55,786 nucleotides of DNA, from the NCBI GenBank assembly GCA_027622005.1, contig JAQBZH010000016.1, forward strand, positions 1-55,786, in the 5' to 3' direction. Below, one piece after another: positions 27,082 through 35,765 of this stretch. Positions within the stretch are counted from its first letter, which is position 1. Each line of letters starts with the position of its first letter. The notes under the pieces were generated by a model that made no database searches, was not told the DNA's origin, and saw only the letters and a program-made list of their open reading frames with translations. The translations under genes were made by a program, and so were the position numbers. This DNA is from Bacteroidota bacterium (GTDB lineage: Bacteria > Bacteroidota > Rhodothermia > Rhodothermales > UBA10348).

Positions 27082-28244
27082 CCGACTAAACCATTTTGGG
27101 GTTCAATCACGGCTCCGTGTCCGATTGACGTAGCCCACCAACCGGATCGAGCTTCAAAAGTGGTCTCGTAAGCATCGGCCACCAGGGCGGCGTCTTCTTC
27201 TGAAAAGTCGGGTGATGTCATGGCAATACAAGCGCCGCCCCACCCGGCTCCCGAAAGCCGGGCTCCAAACACCTTTTCGTTGGCGCACAATTGGGACACC
27301 AAAAAATCTAGCTCTGGGCTGGAGTTTTCGAAGAGGGACCGGGAGCTGTGGTGGGATTCGTTTAAAAACCTACCAGCGGCTCGTAAATCACCAAGCTGTA
27401 AAGCGCGCATAAACGAGCCTACACGACGTTGCTCCCCAGTTACATGCTGTGCTCGGCGCACGAGCACTTCGTCCATAATGACGTCGTAAGCTTTGATATC
27501 CAACGGGTGGAGGTGGGCCAGGTGTCGTATGCCCGGAATGACTTTGGAGAGGGCAATGAGGGCATTGCGACATTCACGATGCCTGATTTCGTATGGAGAA
27601 TACTTTAGTTCATGCCGAATGTGTGTTCGAAAAATGAACAGCTTTGCCGCCTCCGCTAAAGGAAAATTATGGTGTCTTCTCGAACTGGCGTCCAACACGA
27701 CAAGGCTGTTGGTTTTGCCAAATCCGACCACAGTTTGGTCCAAGAGGCCACACGGGACGCCAACAAAACGGTTTTCAGCCCGATGGCTCAATCCAACTAA
27801 CGCGGCCGTCGACAAATCATAACCAAGCACTTGGTTTAAGGCCAGGGCGGTTGCCAACTCAAATGCGGCGCTACTCGCTAACCCCTCACCCTGTGGAATG
27901 GCGGAATCGACGGCTAGGTCGAATCCAAATTCGTTTGATCCGATCATTCTGAGCTCATCAAAAACGCCCAGAGGGTAGGAGGTCCAATGGGGCAGATCCT
28001 GCGTGTCGTACGATTTGACATCCGTATCGACTCGCTCGCCTTCATTTTGACTAAAAAGCCGGATTTGTGAGTCCTCTCGCAACCGGATTGCTACCGAAAG
28101 ACGGCGATCCACACAGGCTCCAACTACCGTTCCGCCGTTATAGTCGGTGTGGTTTCCAATCACTTCAATGCGACCGGGAGCAGACGCCAACACCGTTGGG
28201 GAATGGTTAAATTGATCGACGAATATCTGTTGTATGGGGTGCAT
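27078..28244 (-). CDS. galK: Galactokinase
   Basis: The 388-residue GHMP kinase phosphorylates galactose to galactose 1-phosphate. The galactokinase signature is GRIEVIGNHTDYNGG near the N terminus. The phosphate-binding loop is GEGLASSAAFELATALAL, the GVPCGLLDQTVVGFGK segment carries the catalytic Asp, and RLSGAGWGGACIAM is the third GHMP motif. It is the first gene of the seven-gene carbohydrate operon and overlaps the transporter gene by four bases, so galactose or a galactose-like sugar is a likely product of the glycosidases. No galT or galE gene lies in the window. Other GHMP sugar kinases cannot be excluded, but the N-terminal signature favours galactokinase. Confidence 0.93.
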   Translation of the reverse strand: MHPIQQIFVDQFNHSPTVLASAPGRIEVIGNHTDYNGGTVVGACVDRRLSVAIRLREDSQIRLFSQNEGERVDTDVKSYDTQDLPHWTSYPLGVFDELRMIGSNEFGFDLAVDSAIPQGEGLASSAAFELATALALNQVLGYDLSTAALVGLSHRAENRFVGVPCGLLDQTVVGFGKTNSLVVLDASSRRHHNFPLAEAAKLFIFRTHIRHELKYSPYEIRHRECRNALIALSKVIPGIRHLAHLHPLDIKAYDVIMDEVLVRRAQHVTGEQRRVGSFMRALQLGDLRAAGRFLNESHHSSRSLFENSSPELDFLVSQLCANEKVFGARLSGAGWGGACIAMTSPDFSEEDAALVADAYETTFEARSGWWATSIGHGAVIEPQNGLVG

Positions 28245-28381
28245 GCTTAAAAATCGTGCTTCGAGGTCAGATTCGCTACCTTAAAAACCCGTGCTTTTGA
28301 AGATTCGAGTAGGTTGAAGATCGCTGACAACTGCTGCCGAAGTCAGTCGTATACTTCGCCGAACACTTTGCTGCCAGACGC

Positions 28382-29170
28382 ATGCTTTCGTATAAAACGT
28401 TTAAATCAGAGAAAGGAGAAGATTGGGTCGTGTTCGTCCACGGGGCGGGCGGGAGCTCTGCGGTTTGGTTTAAACAGATTCGTGCTTTTCAAAAAGAGTT
28501 TAATGTTTTGTTGGTAGACCTTCGAGGTCATGGACGATCCAATCAGTTTCACGGAGATGGGTCTAAATACAGCATCAACGCGATTAGCAGTGACATTTTA
28601 GATGTTTTGGATCAAATCAACATAAAATCAGCCCATTTTGTAGGCGTTTCTCTGGGAACGATTCTCATTCGATCCATTATTGATCTGGCGCCCGATCGGG
28701 TACAGTCTGTGATTTATGCTGGTGCGGTGGTCGGTTTTTCCGCCATGGCGCGCATTTTAATCGTAGCGGGTCAGGCGTTGAAGTATATGGTGCCTTTTAA
28801 AACGCTTTACGCAACGTTTGCCTGGATCATCATGCCTGGAAAAAAGGCAGAGGAAGCCCGAAAAGTGTTTAAACGAGAGGCCAAGCGGGTTACACCGGAA
28901 GAATTTAGACGGTGGCTCGGGTTGATTCCTGAGGTGAACAGACGATTGCGAAAATGGATGTCTGAAGTGTCTAGACCCCGATCGTTGTATTTGATGGGGG
29001 GAAAAGACTATATGTTTCTGCCTCCTGCTCGCGCCATAGTCGGGAAAACACCTAATTCTTTTCTTCAGGTGATTTCAGGGGTGGGGCATGTCTGCAATAT
29101 TGAACGTCCCGAACGGTTTAACGAAATTGCAATTTCTTTTTTGCTTCATTCTCCGCAGCATTCCCGTTAA
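28382..29170 (+). CDS. Alpha/beta-hydrolase
   Basis: A 262-residue cytosolic alpha/beta-hydrolase. It shows the oxyanion motif FVHGAGGSSAVW, DLRGHGRSN, the nucleophile elbow VGVSLGT, an acid residue near LMGGKDYMFLP and the catalytic histidine in SGVGHVCNIERPE. A lid rich in basic residues lies between about 120 and 190. The family includes esterases, lipases and C-C hydrolases, and no substrate can be assigned. It is a lone gene, divergent from galK and convergent with the polyprenyl synthase gene. Confidence 0.9.
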   Translation: MLSYKTFKSEKGEDWVVFVHGAGGSSAVWFKQIRAFQKEFNVLLVDLRGHGRSNQFHGDGSKYSINAISSDILDVLDQINIKSAHFVGVSLGTILIRSIIDLAPDRVQSVIYAGAVVGFSAMARILIVAGQALKYMVPFKTLYATFAWIIMPGKKAEEARKVFKREAKRVTPEEFRRWLGLIPEVNRRLRKWMSEVSRPRSLYLMGGKDYMFLPPARAIVGKTPNSFLQVISGVGHVCNIERPERFNEIAISFLLHSPQHSR

Positions 29171-29199
29171 ACCAAAAGAGCCGGAAAAACGCGGTAAAG

Positions 29200-30219
29200 C
29201 TACTTTGACCGGGTAACGGTAAAGGTCACAAGGTCCGCCAGAGAGTTTCTCGCATCATTTTCCGGTAGTCGATTTAGGATCTGGTGCGCTTCTGAAGCAA
29301 ATTCCATCATCTTTTCGGTTGCATAGGCTATGCCTCCGTTGGACTCGACAAACATTCCAACATCGCGAATGTCTGTTTTCGACTTTCCCTTTTTTCGCAC
29401 AATGGCGATAATGCGCTTTTTTTCCGCTTTCGAAGCTTTTCCCAGAGCGTGAATAAGCGGAAGCGTCATTTTTTTCTCCTGCAAATCAATTCCGAGCGGC
29501 TTGCCGATATCCTTGACGCCAAAGTCGAACAAATCGTCCCGAATCTGGAATGCCATACCCATTGCCTGGCCAAATTCCCTAAATAAGAGGATGGTAGCTT
29601 GGTCAGAGGTCGCCGAGGACGCGCCGCAGGAAGTACAAGCCGAGAGGAGCGATGCCGTTTTGTCTGAGATGATTTGAAAATAGGTCGCTTCGTCAATGTC
29701 CAGTTTTCGGGCTTTTTCTATTTGAAGCAGTTCCCCTTCACTCATACGTTTCACGGCGTCGGAGACAATATGCAATAGTTGATAATCTTTGTTATCGAGG
29801 GCCAAAAGAAGTCCTCTGCTCAACAAAAAATCACCTAAAAGAACCGCAATTTTGTTTTTCCACAGCGCATTGATTGAAAACATACCCCGTCTTCTATCGG
29901 CATCGTCGACCACATCGTCATGCACTAGCGTGGCCGTGTGCAACAGCTCGACTAGCGCTGCTCCGCGATAGGTAGACTCTACGATGCCTCCAGCCGCTTT
30001 AGCCGACAGAAGGACTAAAATGGGCCTCATTTGCTTTCCTTTCTGACGCAAAAGGTACTGAATGACCTGATCCATCAAAAAAACATGGGACCGCATCGCT
30101 CCTCTGAAATAACCCTTGAAATGAGCTAATTCAGCGTCAATGGGTTGCTGAATGCTATCCAAAGAAATTTTTCGGCGGTCGTTTTTTTCGAGGGATACCA
30201 TAGGTTCGATCGAAGTCAT
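29200..30219 (-). CDS. Polyprenyl diphosphate synthase
   Basis: A trans-isoprenyl diphosphate synthase of about 339 residues. The two aspartate-rich motifs that bind magnesium and substrate diphosphates are present: LVHDDVVDDADRRRG and FQIRDDLFDFG. GKPLGIDLQEKKMTLPL follows, as in octaprenyl/heptaprenyl synthases. Such enzymes make the side chain of menaquinone or ubiquinone; chain length cannot be fixed by eye. The open frame reaches a TTG at 30240, but the ATG at 30219 is preferred. The gene follows the FecCD-type permease by about 50 bases on the same strand, and may be cotranscribed. Confidence 0.93.
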   Translation of the reverse strand: MTSIEPMVSLEKNDRRKISLDSIQQPIDAELAHFKGYFRGAMRSHVFLMDQVIQYLLRQKGKQMRPILVLLSAKAAGGIVESTYRGAALVELLHTATLVHDDVVDDADRRRGMFSINALWKNKIAVLLGDFLLSRGLLLALDNKDYQLLHIVSDAVKRMSEGELLQIEKARKLDIDEATYFQIISDKTASLLSACTSCGASSATSDQATILLFREFGQAMGMAFQIRDDLFDFGVKDIGKPLGIDLQEKKMTLPLIHALGKASKAEKKRIIAIVRKKGKSKTDIRDVGMFVESNGGIAYATEKMMEFASEAHQILNRLPENDARNSLADLVTFTVTRSK

Positions 30220-30269
30220 GCGTTTAAGTCCGAATTGCAATGAAGCCGCAGCTTAAGTGGTGGGAGATT

Positions 30270-31295
30270 TTATTTGAATTGATAATCGGTTCTTCGAAGC
30301 AAAAAAAGGAAGAACGGAACTCCGAAAATGGCTGTTACAATTCCAACCGGCAACTGTTGGCCTGGCAGAATGCTGCTAGAAAGCGTATCGGCTATCACCA
30401 AAAACAGTCCACCACTCATAAATGATCCGGGCAGGACAAATCGATGATTTACTCCCATGATGCTTCTAACCGCGTGTGGGATAATGAGCCCTATGAAACC
30501 AATAGCTCCCGATAAGGCCACTAGCGTGCCTGTAACGAACGCAGAGATAACGATAAGCAGTTTTTTGATCGATTCCACCTTGATACCGAGCGATCGCGCC
30601 GGTTCTTCCCCCATAAGCAAAGCATCCAGGGATCTAGAAATTGAGATCAGGACAAGCAAAGCAAGTAAGGTGACCGCTGAAGCTATCGGAAGATCAGCCC
30701 ACGTCACTTTATCAAACGAACCCATGAGCCAAAATAACACGGCCCGCATCTTGTTCAAATCCGGAGATGCAAATGTCACAAACGATGAAATCGCGGCCAT
30801 CAACGATGCCATAGCGACGCCCGCAAGCAATAATCTAGATACGGAAAGGCTTTTGCCAGATCGGGCCACGAGATACACGATTGTTATTGATAGTAGGGCT
30901 CCCAAAAAGGCCGCCAACGTGATACTCAGCTGAGTCGCGATCAAGGTGGGTAAAAATCCAAGATAAAAAAGAGAAGCTCCGGCAGATGCGCCGCTCGATA
31001 CACCCAATATATAAGGTTCAGCAAGCGGGTTTCTGACCAGAGCTTGCATCGCTACCCCAATTATGGATAGGCCTCCACCTACTACAAATGCTGCGAGCGC
31101 CTTGGGCAGCCGTAAAAGCAGAACGATTTTAAGCGTGGGAATCGGGTCGGTTTGAGTAGAAGAAAATAGGGCATTGGTCAAAATCCGAAACGACGTGTCC
31201 AATGGGATATAAACCGATCCAAATGCCATGGATAGGCTGAGGACTGGCACGATGGCCAAAGCCAGCACAACAAGTATAATTACATTTTTTCTCAC
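30270..31295 (-). CDS. FecCD/BtuC-family ABC transporter permease
   Basis: A 341-residue inner-membrane protein with about nine or ten helices. It contains LLRLPKALAAFVVGGGLSI, NPLAEPYILGVSSGASAGA, GEEPARSLGI (ATPase contact loop) and GAIGFIGLIIPHAVRSIMG, all typical of iron-siderophore and cobalamin permeases. The GTG start overlaps the stop of the binding-protein gene by four bases (GTGA). No FecE/BtuD-type ATPase gene is adjacent, which is unusual, as the three subunits are normally encoded together. The substrate (iron chelate, heme or B12) is undetermined, and no cobalamin riboswitch was recognised upstream. Confidence 0.94.
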   Translation of the reverse strand: MRKNVIILVVLALAIVPVLSLSMAFGSVYIPLDTSFRILTNALFSSTQTDPIPTLKIVLLLRLPKALAAFVVGGGLSIIGVAMQALVRNPLAEPYILGVSSGASAGASLFYLGFLPTLIATQLSITLAAFLGALLSITIVYLVARSGKSLSVSRLLLAGVAMASLMAAISSFVTFASPDLNKMRAVLFWLMGSFDKVTWADLPIASAVTLLALLVLISISRSLDALLMGEEPARSLGIKVESIKKLLIVISAFVTGTLVALSGAIGFIGLIIPHAVRSIMGVNHRFVLPGSFMSGGLFLVIADTLSSSILPGQQLPVGIVTAIFGVPFFLFLLRRTDYQFK

Positions 31296-32227
31296 GGAAT
31301 CTCAGGAAGATCGCTGAACAGTTCAGGATGAGCCTTTTGCGCCATAATTAATGCTGCATCTACGTTTCGTGGACCCGGACGAAGGATAAAATTCTGGGGG
31401 ATTGAGAAGACCGCACCGGATTTAATAGCCTTTAAGTCATTCCAGGTTGGATGATGTTTAACGAGTTCTAACGGGTCAAAATCATCACCAAAGGTGCCAA
31501 AAATAAGGTCAGGGTCTTCTGTAAGCACCCATTCGTCGGACAGGGGAGCTGCTATATCGATTTCAGCCGTTAAGGACTCAATTCCCGCCCATTCAAACAA
31601 GTCCTGAACGTAGCTCCCTTTTCCAAATGAGTAGCTGGTTACTTCTGAAATCAAAAAGATAGCTCTCGGCTTTTTTCTAACCTTCTCGGTAAGGCCCACC
31701 AGATTATTAACACGCATCTGGAGTGACTCTTGGACCACGGCGGCAACCGAATCAGTCCCCAGAAGTGCCCCCGCTATCCCAATCGAATTATAGACCGCAT
31801 CCCAGGAGCTCCCATCGAGAAAAAAGACTTCAATACCCAACGATTCAAACACCGTAACGTGTTGTGGGTCATTCACTTGGGAGGATGCGAATACGATATC
31901 CGGAGTCAGTGCGACGATTGCTTCAAAATCCATCGGCAAGACAGAAAACCGGGGAAGTTGAGTGACTTCATCGGGAAAAGTGTCTACGTTGCTCACCCCA
32001 ACGAGCAGGTGTAATCCGCCTGCTGCAGCGACAATTTCAGTGGCTCCGGGGGCAATGGTAACGACGCGCTGAATCGGGGTATCGGATGGAAATTTGCGTC
32101 CCAAAGCATCGACCATTCCCTCGGTAACAGCCGATGTCTGGAAGGATTGGTTTTCAGCCGGACTACAAGAAAATGCAAAAAGCGCGATCGGGAAAATAAA
32201 TAGAGCAAATCGCCTGCGAAAAGACAT
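31292..32227 (-). CDS. Periplasmic binding lipoprotein for iron-siderophore or B12 import
   Basis: A protein of about 311 residues with a lipoprotein signal peptide (FALFIFPIALFAFSC, lipobox Cys). The mature part is a class III (FhuD/BtuF-like) binding fold with FPSDTPIQRVVTIAPGATEI, GVSNVDTFPDE, ALTPDIVFASSQV and LGIEVFFLDGSSWDAVYN. The open frame extends to a TTG at 32233, but the ATG at 32227 is the better start. It is the first gene of a two-gene unit with the permease and is divergent from the diacylglycerol-kinase-like gene, with 119 bases between them. Confidence 0.92.
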   Translation of the reverse strand: MSFRRRFALFIFPIALFAFSCSPAENQSFQTSAVTEGMVDALGRKFPSDTPIQRVVTIAPGATEIVAAAGGLHLLVGVSNVDTFPDEVTQLPRFSVLPMDFEAIVALTPDIVFASSQVNDPQHVTVFESLGIEVFFLDGSSWDAVYNSIGIAGALLGTDSVAAVVQESLQMRVNNLVGLTEKVRKKPRAIFLISEVTSYSFGKGSYVQDLFEWAGIESLTAEIDIAAPLSDEWVLTEDPDLIFGTFGDDFDPLELVKHHPTWNDLKAIKSGAVFSIPQNFILRPGPRNVDAALIMAQKAHPELFSDLPEIP

Positions 32228-32346
32228 CGTCAAAACTAATTTCGATAAAAAAGTGAGGGTAAGATAGCGAATCGACGAGGATCATCAGATACAATTGACT
32301 GCAAACTTCTTAGATTCCGGAAAGATTAAAAACGGATCCAACACAT

Positions 32347-33330
32347 TTGGCAGCCTCAGCGTTAGCTCCCATATCGGAGCTGAAGATTTCACCCGACAAT
32401 GTCCTCGTAATTTTCAATCCAGCCGCCGGATCTGGTCGTTTGGGCGCGCGAGAGCTAGATATACGCGCTGAATTGAAGCAGTCGCTCGGAAGGACACCTA
32501 TCGCATCTACGTCTAAAAAGGGTCATGCACGGGAATTGGCAGCCAATTTGTCTTCCAATATTCAGATGGTAGTAGCCATCGGGGGAGATGGAACGGTTCA
32601 CGAAACGGCTTGTGGATTAGCCGAGTCCAATTCATCGGCTGGGATGGCCGTGATTCCCATGGGAACGGGTAACGATTTTGCACGTGCCCTGAAAATGCCG
32701 ATCGATTGGAGAAAAGCCATAAACGAAATTCGATCTGCAAAAAAAATCTCCTCAGATATGGGCCAAGTTAAGTGGAAAGAGGAGGGAGGTGACTTCTCGG
32801 ATTATTTTGTTAATGCGCTGGGAATCGGATTTGATGCGTTTTGTGCACATCTAGCGCCTAAATACAAGGGCTGGCCGTTCGGTATTGGGTATACCGCTTC
32901 CATTGTAGCGGGGCTAAGGGAATGGGTTTCGAGCGGGGCAACGGTTTGGGATACATCATTCGAAAAAAAGCCCATTTTTTCTGGTCGAATGATGTTTACA
33001 ACCATAGGAAATGCCCAGGATTCAGGGGGTGGTTACACCGTTAATCCCAAGGCGTTGATTAGCGATGGTTTATTGGATGCTTGTATCGTAGAGGATCTAA
33101 GTTTTTTCCGAGCCCTTTCGATCTTACCGTCAGCCCGAGATGGAAAACACCTTTCAAAGAAGGAAGTATCCTACTTTCAACTTCAGAATATGCTGATTGA
33201 AACGGATAGAGGCCTTCCGATCCATTCGGACGGGGAGGTTAAAACGCTTCAAGCCCGCTTGATAGAAGTGAATGTTTTACCTGGTAAAATCGCGGTTTTC
33301 GTGCCAAATAGCGCTCCGGAAATCCTTTAA
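32347..33330 (+). CDS. Diacylglycerol kinase family (YegS/DagK-like) lipid kinase
   Basis: The 327-residue protein has the DAGK catalytic motifs VLVIFNPAAGSGR, VVAIGGDGTVHETACGLA and VIPMGTGNDFARAL in the N-terminal nucleotide-binding domain, then the beta-sandwich domain with NALGIGFDAFCAH and a late LPIHSDGEV. Enzymes of this family phosphorylate diacylglycerol or related lipids at the inner face of the membrane, recycling diacylglycerol to phosphatidic acid. No ATG occurs at the right place; the TTG at 32347 is the only plausible start near the conserved N terminus. It may be cotranscribed with deoC, 65 bases downstream. Confidence 0.92.
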   Translation: MAASALAPISELKISPDNVLVIFNPAAGSGRLGARELDIRAELKQSLGRTPIASTSKKGHARELAANLSSNIQMVVAIGGDGTVHETACGLAESNSSAGMAVIPMGTGNDFARALKMPIDWRKAINEIRSAKKISSDMGQVKWKEEGGDFSDYFVNALGIGFDAFCAHLAPKYKGWPFGIGYTASIVAGLREWVSSGATVWDTSFEKKPIFSGRMMFTTIGNAQDSGGGYTVNPKALISDGLLDACIVEDLSFFRALSILPSARDGKHLSKKEVSYFQLQNMLIETDRGLPIHSDGEVKTLQARLIEVNVLPGKIAVFVPNSAPEIL

Positions 33331-33395
33331 CGGACATCGTATTTTAGACTTTTTGGTCAGGGAATAAAACGGACTATGAAGCGTATCATCTCACT

Positions 33396-34286
33396 ATGAA
33401 GGCGGAAGAAAAAAGAAAGATTATTGAGCGACTCCAAAATCGGTACCAGAGCGTATCGCGTTCGGCATCGGCTGGAGTTGGTTTTGATTCCTCTTTTACG
33501 GCTTTAGATAGGCTAGTGGACGCCGGTGCCTGTCGATTTGGAATCTGTGTAGACCAGCCAGATCGGTATAGTTTTGCTGCCTGCGACCTTGCGCCTCCTT
33601 TGGCCCGGATGATTGACCATACGGCCTTGAAGCCCGAAACGACCGAAAAGCAGATTCGGGAGTTGTGCGAGGAAGCTCGGAAATACTGTTTTGCTTCCGT
33701 TTGTATCAATCCTTGTTACGTTCGTTTGGCTTCCGAGCTCTTGTCGGGCTCTCCTGTAGCCGTTTGTACGGTTATTGGTTTTCCGTTGGGGGCATCGGCT
33801 TCCCAGGTCAAAGCGTTGGAGTGTGAGATTGCCATTCGGGAAGGCGCAACCGAGGTCGATATGGTATTGAACGTGGGAATGCTGAAAAGCGGACATCACG
33901 CGTACGTTGAAGATGACATTCGGGCCGTTGTAGACGCGGCCCGATCAGCAGCTAACAGTCGAACCGCGCGGCATAAAATTGTCACCAAAGTGATACTCGA
34001 AACCGCTCTTTTAACAGATGAAGAGAAAGTAATTGCTTCCGTTCTGGCTCAGAATGCAGGCGCCGATTTCGTTAAAACATCGACGGGATTTTCAGGTGGC
34101 GGGGCAACCGCAGCGGACATAGCGCTAATGCGCCGGGCGGTGGGTCCGCGAATGGGCATCAAAGCATCGGGTGGTGTACGAACCAAAGAAGACGCGGAAT
34201 TAATGATTGCGCACGGTGCGACGCGCATAGGAGCCAGTGCTTCGGTAGCGATTTTGAAGGGCAAAACCGGCACGTCAGGGTATTAA
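33396..34286 (+). CDS. deoC: Deoxyribose-phosphate aldolase
   Basis: The 296-residue class I aldolase cleaves 2-deoxyribose 5-phosphate to glyceraldehyde 3-phosphate and acetaldehyde. Characteristic stretches are [51 protein letters not shown], the Schiff-base lysine in DFVKTSTGF and [10 protein letters not shown]. About 65 residues precede the conserved core, longer than the usual form, with an open frame and no alternative start closer to it. The stop codon is one base from the start of the SPOR-domain lipoprotein gene, so the two are very likely cotranscribed. Confidence 0.95.
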   Translation: MKAEEKRKIIERLQNRYQSVSRSASAGVGFDSSFTALDRLVDAGACRFGICVDQPDRYSFAACDLAPPLARMIDHTALKPETTEKQIRELCEEARKYCFASVCINPCYVRLASELLSGSPVAVCTVIGFPLGASASQVKALECEIAIREGATEVDMVLNVGMLKSGHHAYVEDDIRAVVDAARSAANSRTARHKIVTKVILETALLTDEEKVIASVLAQNAGADFVKTSTGFSGGGATAADIALMRRAVGPRMGIKASGGVRTKEDAELMIAHGATRIGASASVAILKGKTGTSGY

Positions 34287-34287
34287 C

Positions 34288-34833
34288 ATGAAGTTTTTAG
34301 CTCAACTGACCCATCGATCTGTTTTATTTATTGGTTTATCCATTCTCCTTTTCGGTTGTTCTTCGTCGGGGAGCGTGAATACGTTTGAAACTGATTCGCA
34401 ACCGACGGGCCCGACCAAGTGGTCTGAGGTGGAAAAGATTGATCTCGACGCGTTTCCCGAAGTCCCTGTCGAGATTGATCGCGACGTCAAACACGACGTT
34501 CCCGAGATTCTGATGAAAAGTAAAGCCGACGACAGCGTCATAGAGCAGGTCGACGGGTTTCGAGTTCAGGTTTTTTCCTCAGTCGGACAATACGAAGCCA
34601 TTCAGGCAGAAGACCGGGTCCGAGATTGGATTAATTCGCTTAGTGAGCAAAGACGAACGGTTTTGGGCATTCAAACGGCTCCGGTCATTTACAGCCTGTA
34701 CAAGCAGCCTTATTACCGAGTTCGTGTGGGAGACTACCTTACGAGGGCTAGGGCCCAAACCATTTTGAATGCCTTAAAATCAACCTTTCCAGGGGCATTG
34801 GTTGTCCCTGATGTCGTTCAGGTTAGAAGGTAG
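34288..34833 (+). CDS. Lipoprotein with C-terminal SPOR domain
   Basis: A 181-residue lipoprotein. The signal peptide ends at a lipobox ([11 protein letters not shown]). A polar linker (about 30-85) leads to a SPOR domain (about 88-178) that begins [20 protein letters not shown] and ends [19 protein letters not shown] plus a short tail. SPOR domains bind glycan strands stripped of stem peptides, found at the division septum, so the protein probably acts at the envelope during division or cell-wall remodelling. It begins one base after deoC. Its end overlaps the end of ppgK on the opposite strand by 11 bases. Confidence 0.92.
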   Translation: MKFLAQLTHRSVLFIGLSILLFGCSSSGSVNTFETDSQPTGPTKWSEVEKIDLDAFPEVPVEIDRDVKHDVPEILMKSKADDSVIEQVDGFRVQVFSSVGQYEAIQAEDRVRDWINSLSEQRRTVLGIQTAPVIYSLYKQPYYRVRVGDYLTRARAQTILNALKSTFPGALVVPDVVQVRR

Positions 34834-35617
34834 CGATTTCGCCCGTTTCACTCATTTCGCCCGTTTCGCCCGCTTCGCTCGTTTCGCCCGCAAAACAAGC
34901 CGCCCCAATAATGCCGGCTTCATTCTCCAGGCTAGCGTAAAGCAACGTGGCCCGAGTCGATAGGTACTTAGAATACAATGCAACCTTGGCGGGCCTTGAA
35001 ACCCCTCCGCCAATGATAATGGTATCGGGGGCAAACAAGAATTCAATGCGATCCAGATATTTCTGGAATCGAGACGCCCATCGTTTCCACGAAAGACCTT
35101 CGTTGACCCTCGTACGATCAGATACATACAGTTCAGCAGCGTCTCCTTTCAGCCTTAGGTGTCCCAATTCCGTTCCTGGAATGAGCACCTGGTTGTAAAA
35201 CATGGCCGAACCGATACCCGTACCCACGGTAAAGAAAAACACCAACCCCTGTGATTTCAGGCCCTCTCCGAACTTTACGGAAGCGATTCCGGCAGCGTCC
35301 GCATCGTTGATCACGGTTACTTTACAGTTCGTTTTTTCCGAAAGCAGTTTTTCAACGGGCGTGTCCAGCCATAGGGCGTGAATATTGGTGGCCGTCCGGA
35401 CCAATCCGTGTTCTACCCTTGCCGGAACGGTACAACCTATTAATCCCTTCCATTTAAAATGCTGGACGATTTCAAGCACAACGTCTGCGATGGATGAAGG
35501 CGTTGCGTCTTCCGGGGTGGGAAGGCGAAATCGCTCTGCCATCAATTGGCCTGTCTGGATGTTTACCGGAGCTCCCTTTATCCCGGTGCCGCCAATATCA
35601 ATGCCTAAAACTTCCAA
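34823..35617 (-). CDS. ppgK: ROK-family polyphosphate glucokinase
   Basis: A protein of about 264 residues that phosphorylates glucose with polyphosphate and/or ATP. It has the phosphate-binding [14 protein letters not shown], a central [39 protein letters not shown] and PGTELGHL, without the Zn cysteine cluster of many ROK repressors and kinases. This combination fits PpgK. The open frame runs to 35818, overlapping pgm; the TTG at 35617, six residues before the GIDIGGT motif and 6 bases after a GGA, is preferred. The C terminus is an 18-residue (xGE or xSE) repeat encoded by a 9-bp tandem array. The divergent neighbour pgm would use its product, glucose 6-phosphate. Confidence 0.85.
   Translation of the reverse strand: MEVLGIDIGGTGIKGAPVNIQTGQLMAERFRLPTPEDATPSSIADVVLEIVQHFKWKGLIGCTVPARVEHGLVRTATNIHALWLDTPVEKLLSEKTNCKVTVINDADAAGIASVKFGEGLKSQGLVFFFTVGTGIGSAMFYNQVLIPGTELGHLRLKGDAAELYVSDRTRVNEGLSWKRWASRFQKYLDRIEFLFAPDTIIIGGGVSRPAKVALYSKYLSTRATLLYASLENEAGIIGAACFAGETSEAGETGEMSETGEIATF
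34838..34891. repeat. Six-copy 9-bp tandem repeat at the 3' end of ppgK
   Basis: Six consecutive 9-mers of consensus TTCGCCCGT (34838, 34847, 34856, 34865, 34874, 34883) differ by one to three bases. They lie inside the ppgK frame and encode the tripeptides [15 protein letters not shown] and TGE. Gain or loss of units keeps the frame. Confidence 0.92.
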
Positions 35618-35765
35618 AGTGGTTCCGTTTTTTTCGATTGATGCTAAATTAGTCGTTTTGAGAGAGCCCGGCAACGCCGGTAAGCGTATGTTTCGGATGA
35701 GCAAATGATAGCTGTCTGTTTCGACTGATTCGATCAATCCGTTTAGAAGGCCGAATAGTAGGTTT

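Noticed and set aside
32228-32346. Possible cobalamin riboswitch before the binding-protein gene
   Set aside because: The 119-base region is too short and has no B12-box-like sequence.
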